Source of the DNA: Neoceratodus forsteri
Taxonomy: Eukaryota > Chordata > Ceratodontiformes > Ceratodontidae
DNA length: 64,000 nucleotides
Direction of reading: 5' to 3'
NCBI GenBank assembly: GCA_016271365.2
Contig: CM057456.1
Span: 608,473,501-608,537,500 of the forward strand
This document shows, in pieces, positions 55,370 to 64,000 of the stretch. Numbering within the stretch: position 1 is the first letter of the stretch; every line of letters starts with the position of its first letter. The notes under the pieces were generated by a model that made no database searches, was not told where the DNA came from, and was given only the letters and a program-made list of their open reading frames with translations. The translations under genes were made by a program, and so were the position numbers.

Positions 55370-56990
55370 AGACGAATAGTGCTGTGATTTTGTGAATGTG
55401 TCTCAAAAGGTGATTTTCCACAGCGAGCACGTCATTGTGCACCACAGCTGCGGAAACACATTTTGGGCAGGCTGTGAAAAATGGCAGCTGGACTGTTGAT
55501 AAGGAGATGCGCAGAAATGCCAGTGGTGAAAATGTGGCATGAAAATATTGCAGATTGACGAAGTTACAAGGGTGCATGGAAACTGCGCAATGCACGCTTG
55601 CAACACAGTCATTGTATGGAGTTTCGGCACCAAATTTTTAACATAGGCATTTTAGGACCTCTGCTCATGAATAGTGTCACCATCGTTTCCTCAAACTGTC
55701 CCGGAAACTGATTTCGCACAGCGACCGTGCAGTTCTGTGCCGGATGTGCAAAAACACATTTCAGGCAGCTGTAGTGTTCATAAGGAGGTATGGAAAAATG
55801 CCAATGATGAACAGCTGGAGTGAAAGTATTACAAATTCACAAAGTCATGAGCGTGCGTGTAAACTGTGCAACACACGCTCGTAAAACACTAATTTTATTG
55901 ACTTTCATTCCCAAATTTTCAACATAGGCATTTTAGGACATCTGCTAATGAACAGCGTCACTGTCATTTTCATCATGTGTCTCGAACATGGGCTTTCCAC
56001 TGCGACCGTGCTATTCTGCACCGGAACTGTGAAAACAGATTTTGGTCAGAATGTGAAAAATGACAGCTGTACTGTTCATTAGGAGGTGCAGAACAATGGC
56101 ACTGTTGAAAATCTGGAGTGAAAATATTAGAAGTTTGCGAACGTACAAGCGTGCGTGCAAACTTCGCAACGCATGCCCGTAACACAATCATTTTATGCAG
56201 TATTGTCACCAAATTTTCAACACAGGCATTTTAGGACCTCTGCTCATGAACAGTGTCACTGTCATTTTCATAAATGTGTCCCGAACACTGATTTCGCGCA
56301 GCGACCGCGCTATTCTGCGCAGGAAGTGTGAAAACACATTTCGGCAAGGATGTAAAAAATGACAGCTGTACATTCACAAGAAGGTGTAGTAAAATGCCAA
56401 TGTTGAGAATCTGGCATGAAAATATTGTGAATTTGCTAACTTAAGAGCGTGCGTTGCGCAGTTGTTGCGCATGCTCGTAAAACAGTCATTTTATGGAGTA
56501 TTGTCACCAAATCTTCAACACAGGCATTTTTTGGACCTCTGCTCATGAATAGTATCACTGTCATTTTCATAATGTGTCCCAAACACTGATTTCGCACAGC
56601 GACAGTGCTATTCTGCGCCAGAAGTGCGAAAACACATTTCAGTCAGGATGTGAAAAATGACAGCTGTACGGTTCACAAGAAGGTGTGGTAAAATACCAAT
56701 GTTGAGAATCTGGTATGAAAATAGGCGAATGTGCTAACTTACGAGCTTGCGTTGCGCAGTTGTTACGCACACTCATAAAACAGTCATTGTTTGGATTTTC
56801 CCACCAAATTTGCAACATAGGGTTTTGAAAGCCCCCTCATGAACAGTAGCACTGTCATTGCGTTACTCAGTCCCAAAATGTGATTCCACGCAGTGACTGC
56901 AAAATCACCTTTCGAGACCGAATAACGCCATGAAAGTGCAAGAATTCATGAGACAGGGTCCCAAAAACCCCATGTTGAAAATTTGGGGCC
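55370..56990 (+). repeat. Satellite-like tandem array, about 295-bp unit
   Basis: The anchor TTTTAGGAC(C/A)TCTGCT and its decayed forms recur at about 55650, 55931, 56229, 56527 and 56825, spacings 281-298 bp, giving about 5.4 copies. Other repeating pieces are ATTTCGCACAGCGACCGTGC, GAAAACACATTTC and ACGCTCGTAAAAC. Units are clearly diverged. No protein is encoded. Confidence 0.85.
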
Positions 56991-57356
56991 AAAATTCACA
57001 AAAGTGCCCGAGATATGCACTAAAGTTGAAAAACCCCTATTTATTCCATTATACAGCTTACTGGCATTTCCTCAGTTCACAGTCGGCTTTGAAGAGTGCA
57101 GACATGTTCCCGGTCCACAAAGATCGTCGCGCAGACTCCACAGGTAAGTATGGGGTGAGGGGGTGAGGAGGCAGGGTCGCATGAAGGGTGGAGTGCGGGT
57201 GGGGGAGGGGCATCAAGACTCCAAAGGACTGTTTTGTTTTACAGAAACAAACAAACAAACAAAAAAAACATTACTTGGGACTGTTTTTTTTGCAGAGACC
57301 CAACGCGGCTGGGGTGTGTTCCCAGCGTGCCACCTAACTGTTGGGGGTCTGTAGCC

Positions 57357-57690
57357 AACACGGGATTGGGCACCTCGCCGCAAAAACACAGGGGGAGTAA
57401 TTTATGCCGACGGGATTAGCACCCCGTCGGCACACAAAGAAGGGTGGGGATGCAGAGCCAAAGGGAATTGGGCACCCCCCTCAGCATTAAACAATTGGGG
57501 GGGTTCTTTATGCCGGCAGGGAGTGGGCACCCCCGTCAGCACACAAGGAAAGGGGGGAAGGGTAAAAGTCAAGGTGGATTGGGCACCCTCCTTGGCATAT
57601 CACAAATGGGGGGGTGATTTATGCCAACAGGGAGTTGGCTCCCCTGTCAGCACATTCATAGGGGTAGGGTCAACCGATAGGGGGACTGGG
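57357..57690 (+). repeat. Minisatellite, about 110-bp unit
   Basis: TTTATGCC starts units at 57401, 57507 and 57618. Each continues with a short inverted repeat of the type GCCGACGGG...CCCCGTCGGC and then GGGAATTGGGCACCC-like sequence. Part of a preceding unit is visible at 57357. Confidence 0.7.
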
Positions 57691-57734
57691 CACCCCCAAA
57701 GTCGGCAGTTCAGTGGCCAGTGTGCCACCATGAG

Positions 57735-57832
57735 CATAATGTGAGCGAGCACGTGAAGAAAAGGTCCCCTGCGTCTGACGAGTTTGCTCGGATTGCAGCA
57801 GACCTTTTCTTAGATGTGCTCACCACATTATG
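57735..57832. repeat. Long hairpin inside the TTAA element
   Basis: The arms 57735-57766 and 57801-57832 both read CATAATGTG...AAGAAAAGGTC (one reverse-complemented), with a few mismatches, around a 34-base loop. Confidence 0.75.
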
Positions 57833-58897
57833 TATGCATAGTGTGGCGCCGGCATGCAGGCTGATTGGTGAATGAGGGACGTACCTACTGATGAGTGCCC
57901 TGCATTCTTCCAACAGCGACCACGCCTCCAAAGCTGCACTGTCCCAAGATGTTGGCTGCGCAAGCGCACCAACATAAAAAACACATTTTATGATTGTTCC
58001 CATTCTATATGGACTGCTGATGTAGCTGGTTGTTTGATTCAGACTCCTTTTTCCTTTTAAAAAGTAAAAAACTGAGTGTCAAACATACTGGTGTTACCAC
58101 ACCAAAACATGTTTGTTTACATTTCTTGACCAACTACAACTGCATATTTTCTGGACTCATGAACACCCCCAACACTATCTAGCTACTCATTATGCAGTGG
58201 GAGTAGATGAGACTATTGTATCATGAGCGATTTAACTGTTTGAGAGTGTTTCTAATGTTCAGGAAATATTCAATAAGCTTAGGTAAACAATTTGGAGCAA
58301 GACAAAGCTGTGTATAACTATACATTCCCATGCATTTCAGTTCTAATAAGCAAGGAGGCAGATAAAACAACCAGCAACATCAATGAATTTTAGAGAAGGC
58401 AAGCAGTCATACAATGTGGATTTTTACCTAGAAATAATATGCTAACATGGTTGACAGTGTCCCTTTAAGCAAATGAACCTCACCCAGATTATCTCTGCAG
58501 TGATGCATTTGGGGTGCAAAAACCTGCGAGCAGCATACATCCCCGGGGGGGGGGGGATAAAAAAAATGGAACAGAAGAGGGATCTGGGGATTATAATATC
58601 AAGCAACCTTAAGGTACTGTAGGTAACCAGTGCAGTAAGGTGGTGGGGGAGGCAAATGGGATGTTGGCATGCATTGGTGGGGCATTACAAGTAGAAGAAG
58701 GGAGGTACTGAGGTCCAGTTCTGGAGACCACACCTGCGTAAGGATATAGATGTGATAGAGAAGGTTCAAAGAAGGGCAACCAAAATGGTGCACAGCATGC
58801 AGGGGAAACCATATGAGCAGAGGTGCATGTAGTTGGATCTGTACACATTGGAGACTAGAAGGGAGAGGGGGCCATGATAGAAACTTTTAAGTATGTG

Positions 58898-59548
58898 AGC
58901 AAACAAGATGCTGGGATGCATATCTAGGGAGATCAGTAGTAGGTGAGAGAAGGTTATACTGCCCTTGTACAGGTCCCTGGTAAGGTCACATCTAGAGTAT
59001 GGAGTTCATTACTGGTGCCCACACCTCAAAAAGGACATTGACCTGCTGGAGATGGTACAGAGAAGGCCTACAAAGATGATAGTGGGTCAGCAAGATAAGC
59101 CATATGAGAAGAGGTTGAGGGCACTGAACATGTATTCCCGGGAAGACAGGAGAGAGAGACGGGACATTACTGGGACCTTCAAGTACTTGAAAGGGATAAA
59201 TAAGGAGGATGAGGAGAGTCTCTTTAAGCTGAGTGGCAACAACAACAAGAAGGGGCACAGTCTTAAGCTGGAGGGTGGGAGGTTTAGGAGAGAGGTCATG
59301 AAGCACTTCTTCACAGAAAGGGTGGTGGACACTTGGAATGCGCTGCCAGAAGAGGTGATCTCATTGAAGACAGTGGGCAGCTTTAAGAGAGGCTGGGATA
59401 GGCTTAGGGGGAAGGTAAGGATCATGGGTAGGGAGAAGGGGAGGAGTGGGAAGGGAGGGCAGGGACAGTAGCTCAAGCTGTGGACCCTGCAATACGAGCA
59501 AACTAGATAGACCAAATGGCCTTCTTCTGCTGGCTTCTTCGTATGTTT
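58898..59548 (+). mobile_element. 5'-truncated CR1 nested in CR1
   Basis: It is bounded by a 7-bp duplication GTATGTG (58891-58897 and 59549-59555). It holds the CR1 C-terminus and a 3' UTR GATAGACCAAATGGCCTTCT with tail TCGTATGTTT, the same tail family as the minus-strand CR1 at 12.8 kb. Confidence 0.85.
58900..59471 (+). pseudogene. CR1 ORF2 C-terminal segment
   Basis: A 168-codon frame from 58965 contains YRSLVRSHLEYGVHYWCPHL, LLEMVQRRPTKMIVGQ, LRALNMYSREDRRER, GTFKYLKGINKEDEESLFKL and FFTERVVDTWNALPEEVISL, to a natural end at 59471. The preceding NKMLGCISREISSR is interrupted by a stop. It is intact over the C-terminus only, by 5' truncation. Confidence 0.88.
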
Positions 59549-60565
59549 GTATGTGGAGGGAATCAATAAAGTGAAGGAGGAGAGCGTACTCAAAAGAAAC
59601 AAGGGGGTGATAACTAGAGGGCATAGCCTAATACTAGAGGGAGGAAGGTACAGGGGCAATGTGAGGGGGTGATTCTTCATGGAGAGGGTTGTGGAGTCCT
59701 CGAACAGACTGCCAGAGGAGGTGGCGGGGGCTAAAATGGTGGTGGGATTCAAGAGGGCATGGGACAGACATATGGGGTTGAGAAGCGGAAGGGGGGACAG
59801 TGGAGGGGGAGATGAGTAATGGAAGGAGAAGGGGCAGACTTGATGGGCCATTGGGATCCTTTTCTGCCATTAAGATTCTATGATTCTATAATCCTATGAT
59901 CTCCTCCCCCACACGGCTCAATCCCAAGTCCCTCAATCACTCCTTCCTCGACTGGATTTTAACAGTATAGCCTAGAGGTTAGAGGAACAAGGTGTGAATG
60001 AGCTTGATACATCCAGCAGATCAGATCTGAGTTTGATTCTCACAACCTCCACTTGCATACTGTGTGACTCTGAGCAAGGCACTTAAAGGGGAAGACTCCT
60101 GTATATTTATGATTTGGATATGTCTGATGTAATTATTATACATTACATCAAATACTGTACATATATCAATAAGGGATCAACCATTTTTTCTGTTGCAACA
60201 CATATCTAGAGTTTGAGGCTCTGACACAAGGTAGTAAAATGTAAAGCAAGCCTCCATTTACATGTAAATGAGTCACTTGGAATACAGCCCCTTCCATTCC
60301 TTGATGTCACTGCAGCAATAGTGCAGAAGAAAACATAAGGGTATCAATGCTGTGTATCCTGATTTTAGTTTAGGTTTGCAATGGCTTAAGACAGTTCTGT
60401 CATGAAACTCACACAGGGAGTGGTACTTGTAGCCTTAATACTGCATGTGTTGAGCAAATAATACATCTAATAGTGTATCATTCACAGGAAACAAAAGCTG
60501 TTCCTGTGTACTGCTCATCTCTGTGAGACAGTTGTAACGTTGTGGAACGCAGTAGACTGAATCAG

Positions 60566-60604
60566 TTAATCAACCAATCAATCAACCTATCAATCAATCG
60601 AGCA
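60566..60604. repeat. (AATC)n microsatellite
   Basis: Irregular AATC/AACC units inside the TTAA element. Confidence 0.8.
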
Positions 60605-61164
60605 GTTAATCAGTCACTCTGTAGGGAACCAGGTGAACACCCTTGAGAGGATTCATTTACAAGGTAGGCTTGAGCAGTTTCCCAAAGGATCACACAAGAC
60701 TGAATTCCTCCTTTGCACAAATCATACACTCCCCTTTCGGCAGCCTGAAAGTGGAGAGCTAGATCACTTACTTTATAAAGTGTATTGTTTTACATTTCAA
60801 ATGCTCCTTACATCTGGGTTCTGAGTGGAAATACCAAGACACAGAATGCACAGAACATGGGAGGAATGAGCTAAGCAAATACAGAGTACTACAAACAGTG
60901 AGACTGGTTAGTTTATTTACCTACAACAGCTGACGTGTAGCATCTGATTTGTGAGGGACATCCTACTTCAAATGTTGGCATTACAAGGGGGGGGGGCTGC
61001 CACAGCTTGTATTCAGTACCTTCAAAGTGAAGTGCTGTAGCTCTCACATCACTGCTAATGATTTATACTGGGAATGGGGGCACTGTTAAAGTCATGGACC
61101 TGAGGGGCCATCACAGTTCCCAAGGAGGTTAGGGGAACTTGTTAAGGGTTAGAGAGTAAGGGAC

Positions 61165-61235
61165 TTTAGTAGGATTTCAACCAGAGTTTCCCAGTTCTTG
61201 TCCCTGTGCTTTAACCACTAGATTATCCTTCTTCC
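61165..61235 (-). mobile_element. tRNA-derived SINE head, minus strand
   Basis: The minus strand has box A-like TAATCTAGTGGTTAAAGCAC and box B-like GGTTGAAATCC with tRNA-like spacing. The body downstream is not recognised. It is nested in the TTAA element. Confidence 0.5.
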
Positions 61236-61997
61236 ATATGGTGCAGCTGATGTTCTGATAACCTATTCCTTGTTATAGCTGAACTCTTTATTGCCTTACA
61301 TCAGCCATGCAATCACTGACTGCCTAGTTACAGAGGGAAAGGGGTATTTTTGCAAGATTGTGTCTCACTGCTGGTGTCAGTCAAAACAGAGAATGCTAAC
61401 ACACACAGAACATAATACAACAGCTATATAATACCAGTTAAGACTCTTGTTGTACCCAGAGTCATTTATTGGGTAAACTGTTTTTGCTAACAGAAACATT
61501 AACACAACACATACAGGCACTTCCTTATAGGCATACTGTATGTACATGTCAAATCAGTGCTGAATCACATTCATATGGTTCTTGTTCCTATTAGACCTGC
61601 ACTTCAGGATGTGCACAACACTTAAAGAGTTCCCCCATTACTCAAGTGGGGGACCAAACATTGTGAGTTCTGTTTACTGGTGGAACAGCATTTAGTGCAG
61701 CACCATTATCTGTTGCTCTGATGACATCATCCTCCAGCAGCACGGATGGTAAAATGGAGGACAAACACATTGATAACTTCTGGGGGCTGTATATTTTTAT
61801 TTATAATCTAGATTTGGACAGCAATAGGACTGCTGGCAATTAGAGGAGGAACACAATGGTTACACATAAGGAGTTGGGAAAATATGGGTGTGAAACTATG
61901 GGAGACTTCCCCTTTAACCACCCAGTGCTCCCAGGTCACCCCTGAAAACAGGCACTTGTGCTAGTGGGCCTTACCGGTTACCAAAAGAATAAAATAT

Positions 61998-62044
<47 letters not shown>
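61998..62044. repeat. (TA)n microsatellite
   Basis: About 23 TA units directly after the SINE tail, probably grown from its A/T-rich end. Confidence 0.95.
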
Positions 62045-62049
<5 letters not shown>

Positions 62050-62099
62050 CATGAGGACCGGACTTTTTTGGCTGGGGCACTGTTTGACTCCAACAGTAA

Positions 62100-63512
62100 C
62101 CAGTCCCCCACTTTCTGTATGTGGTCCTGTCATAACCCACATCCCTCACCCAAGCTTATATCCTTTAGGGACTTCGCCAAATGTAACACAGACAAACTTC
62201 ATTCTGACATTATGGCAGTTATCTAGTCCATCATCCACTCACTAACTGATGTGGATTCAGCCCTAGGTTTCCTCACTGCCACTCTGTCTTCCATACAAGA
62301 CAAGCACTCCCCAGTCACTACCCGGCAAGTCAGGGGAGGAAACTAAAGATGTCTCACCAAAGAGCTCCTTGCAAAAATGAAACAATGGGATGCCTTATGG
62401 GCAACCTTTAAATCTGCACCATCCCCTGCAAACTGGAGTAATTACTGTAGACTCCAGATCCTCTGTAAGCAGAAGTCCAAATTCCCTTAAAGCCTCATTC
62501 ATTAAAAACAAGCAGACTGGGGCCAGCCCATCGGAGCAGCGGTTGGATTTCCGTCTGCAACACTGGTGACCCGGGTTCGGGAACAGACTTGGGTTGCTGG
62601 AGGGCTGACCGGGGGGAAGGAAAGGAGCATCCCAGGATGGCTTGCCATCTCCAGGAGGAGGGTGGGGATGCACCTCTGTGCCTTCTGGCCCCTGGCAGAG
62701 GCCAGGAGCATAGCACGGCTGCCTGAGCTGAAATAACTGGGGAGTGGTGGACATCGGTGTACGCCTTGACATCAGTGGCACACCACTCCCAGGAAAAAAT
62801 CCACAAAAATGCCCTGGCCGACCAGATGACGGTCCCTCCAGTCTCCCACTGTTACCATGCCTCAATAGCTGGTCCTGCCTCAGTGGCACCCTGGTGTATC
62901 CTGCCACTGGTGCCTTCCCTCTCGGAGGAGGGGGACCCATCTGGTGAAAGGGATATGCCAGATTACCCAGCAGGAGCCATAATGTGAGGTAAGAGGCTGG
63001 TGAGAGGACAGAGAAGCAGACTGGGAAGCCCTTGTAAGGGACCCAAAGGAGTGGCCGAGCACGGGTGAGGAGGAGGGATAAACAAATCATACAAAAAAAA
63101 AAAACAGCTGAACCACAATCTGGGTGACTCTCATAGATTCTGGACCTCAGTTAACTCCCTTGTTAAACCTGGCCCCAAGCCGAGCAACACCAACCTACTC
63201 ATGGATGCAGGCCCCATAACTGAGCCATCTGAAGCTGCAGAAGCCCTGAACCACAAGTTTTCTAATCTAGAAGTGCACCTCGCTAAACTCCTGCACAAGG
63301 TTACCATCCCTGGGAATGAGGGATCTGAGATAACCAGCTGTCCTCTCTTCCACTTCAAAGTCACTTCATCCACTGAGGTCCAATATCTCATCAGGGCCCT
63401 CCCCAATTCTGGCAGTGCCGGGAGTGATGGTCTCTGCCCTTGGTTCCTAAAACTGACAGGCAACCTTATTGTGACACCCCTTGCTACCTTATTTCATCTG
63501 TCCCTTACATCC
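62100..63512 (+). pseudogene. LINE ORF2 fragment, linker and start of reverse transcriptase
   Basis: Plus-strand reading before the retroposon gives FRDFAKCNTDKLHSDI and LLAKMKQWDALWATFKSAPS. After it come LGDSHRFWTSVNSLVKPGP and EVQYLIRALPNSGSAGSDGL with LIVTPLATLFHLSLTSSSI. This matches the endonuclease-to-polymerase linker and fingers (xSxGxDGL) of I/Jockey-group LINEs. The clade (L2, Rex1 or related) is undecided. It breaks off at about 63512. Confidence 0.65.
62513..63104 (+). mobile_element. Poly(A) retroposon with tRNA-like head, copy B
   Basis: The segment starts near GACTGGGGCCAGCCCATCGG, has a box A-like AGCAGCGGTTGG and box B-like GGGTTCGGGAAC, and ends in an A-run (63092-63104). 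It interrupts the LINE linker. It shares the head and the following GAGCATCCCA region with copy A at 53.5 kb, but the rest diverges. It is about 590 bp long, unusually long for a tRNA SINE. A 231-codon minus-strand frame crosses its left edge and is probably chance. Confidence 0.55.
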
Positions 63513-64000
63513 TCATCAATCAGTCAATCAATGTTTAATGGAAGGCAACTTGAGAGCAGGAGCTCTCTTTCACAATTGCGTCCAGTATTGCTCACCTGTT
63601 ATTATAACATCATTTTAAAAATTGCTTGGGTGTTACAAGGGGCATTTGTGTTTTTGTTTTTTTCTATATTTGGAAAACTCCTTAGCTTGTTATTTTACAA
63701 AGAAAGGGGGCAGATGTCAGACTTGGTAAGTGGGGGTTAACATATTTTTTTTAAGGGGATAACAGTTTCTCCAGAAAAATGGAAATGGTTTATTTCTAAA
63801 AACTGCTTGGGCTCAAACAGATGCTGTTGGCTAGTCCAAGTGGATAACAAGGTCTATTTCCATTCTTACTACAGCTGCTTTGTACAGTAGTCTTGGCAGT
63901 CAAGTAATTTTGGGTGCTCTACTTGTGATGTAATAGCAAGGGATTTTATAATGGACTTGAATGGAAGTTGTACCCAAAGTAACTAACTATAAATTCAAGC
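63513..64000. other. Unassigned sequence at the right edge
   Basis: No element or coding motif recognised. Confidence 0.4.

Larger units (their letters stand above)
55262..58464. mobile_element. 3.2-kb TTAA-flanked DNA element (T2/Kolobok- or piggyBac-like)
   Basis: TTAA occurs at 55258-55261 and 58465-58468. The ends are inverted repeats AGGGATACTGCCAACC and, reverse-complemented, AGGGACACTGTCAACC (14 of 16 matching). TTAA duplication with AGGG ends fits the TTAAAGGRR pattern I recall for T2 MITEs and Kolobok-type elements; piggyBac is the alternative. No transposase is visible. The interior is unusual: a roughly 295-bp satellite array, a 110-bp minisatellite and a 98-bp hairpin. Confidence 0.8.
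58469..59890 (+). mobile_element. CR1 fragment containing a nested CR1
   Basis: After the LINE endonuclease remnant (to about 58500), CR1 sequence starts with VMHLGCKNLRA, QKRDLGIIISSNLKV and VQFWRPHLRKDIDVIEKVQR. It stops at 58897 and resumes at 59556 with GINKVKEESVLKRNKG and FFMERVVESSNRLPEEVAG. The 3' UTR GGGCCATTGGGATCC and a GATTCTAT-type tail end it. It differs from the nested copy by its tail. Confidence 0.85.
60087..61913. mobile_element. 1.8-kb TTAA-flanked DNA element inside the SINE
   Basis: TTAA at 60083-60086 and 61914-61917. The ends AGGGGAAGACTCC and, reverse-complemented, AGGGGAAGTCTCC differ at one base. There is no transposase. The interior holds an AATC microsatellite (about 60566-60604) and a minus-strand tRNA-like SINE head. 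TTAAAGGGG again fits the T2/Kolobok-type pattern; a piggyBac relative is possible. The terminal sequence differs from the 55.3-58.5 kb element beyond AGGG, so it is another family. Confidence 0.82.
59955..62045 (+). mobile_element. tRNA-derived SINE, split at TTAA
   Basis: Head: ATAGCCTAGAGGTTAGAGG (box A-like) and GAGTTTGATTCTCAC (box B-like). Body: TGTGTGACTCTGAGCAAGGC, similar to the MIR/CORE-type segment. After the TTAA element the SINE resumes at 61914 with CCACCCAGTGCTCCCAGG and the tail CCCTGAAAACAGGCACTTG...GGTTACCAAAAG, then a TA-rich end. Removing the insertion with one TTAA gives one continuous SINE. Confidence 0.8.

Noticed and set aside
57880..57920. Second CTGATGAG motif as a ribozyme
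   Set aside because: The required GAAA and closing helices are not visible.
59087..59851. 254-codon minus-strand open frame
   Set aside because: It runs across the boundary between two CR1 copies and is antisense to both, so it is chance.
62395..63090. 231-codon minus-strand open frame
   Set aside because: It spans the edge of a retroposon and its host LINE, so it cannot be an old gene; no motif. A transcript or conservation in other copies would be needed to reconsider.
1..64000. CRISPR arrays, operons, bacterial genes, rRNA
   Set aside because: No spacer-repeat arrays, ribosome-binding patterns or rRNA-like blocks; the content is that of a vertebrate repeat landscape.

Overview
The window looks like a piece of a very large, transposon-saturated vertebrate genome. 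I find no host protein-coding gene, rRNA, functional tRNA, CRISPR array or operon. Nearly everything recognisable is a decayed mobile element: CR1 and L2 LINEs dominate, with a Tx1/L1-type LINE, a Penelope-like fragment, a Ty3/gypsy remnant, hAT-like and TTAA-flanked DNA elements, tRNA-derived SINEs and microsatellites. CR1 plus L2 dominance with deep nesting fits a lungfish-like or amphibian-like genome. That is an inference from repeat content; I cannot name the species.

Layout. From 1 to 12.7 kb lies one L2 LINE read on the minus strand. It is broken by a 1.2-kb hAT-type element (253-1456, perfect 8-bp target duplication), a 7-kb LTR element (2773-9735, 1.5-kb LTRs, no reverse transcriptase seen) and a short CR1 tail. 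From 12.8 to 21.2 kb lies a minus-strand CR1 that was entered by a nearly complete plus-strand L2 (13.37-18.05 kb), a SINE-like piece and a GC-rich insertion. From 21.2 to 32.9 kb come an L1-type fragment and then a long L1/Tx1-type LINE bounded by an 18-bp target duplication, with a CR1 copy inside its ORF2. From 32.9 to 38.3 kb the sequence is mostly unassigned, with several short inverted repeats. A Penelope reverse transcriptase remnant follows (38.3-38.9), then a Ty3/gypsy remnant whose integrase precedes the reverse transcriptase (39.6-43.6, Gmr1-like order).

From 44.4 to 50.2 kb there are CR1 and CR1-like remnants, a composite SINE and a second copy of the hAT-like family. From 51.6 to 54.4 kb lies the 5' half of a CR1 (SGNH-type ORF1 plus endonuclease) broken by a poly(A) retroposon. 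From 55.0 to 59.9 kb lies a LINE endonuclease fragment split exactly at a TTAA by a 3.2-kb element that carries a roughly 295-bp satellite array, followed by a CR1 inside a CR1. From 59.9 kb to the end there is a SINE split at TTAA by a second TTAA element, then a LINE fragment holding another poly(A) retroposon.

No genes act together as a pathway here. The relationships are stratigraphic: several insertions restore their host element's reading frame or sequence when mentally removed, so relative ages can be read. The most gene-like and least familiar item is the LTR-flanked element at 2.8-9.7 kb. It encodes an unrecognised protein with a CxxC...HCxxC cluster, preceded by a plausible splice acceptor and a promoter-like CpG-rich block.
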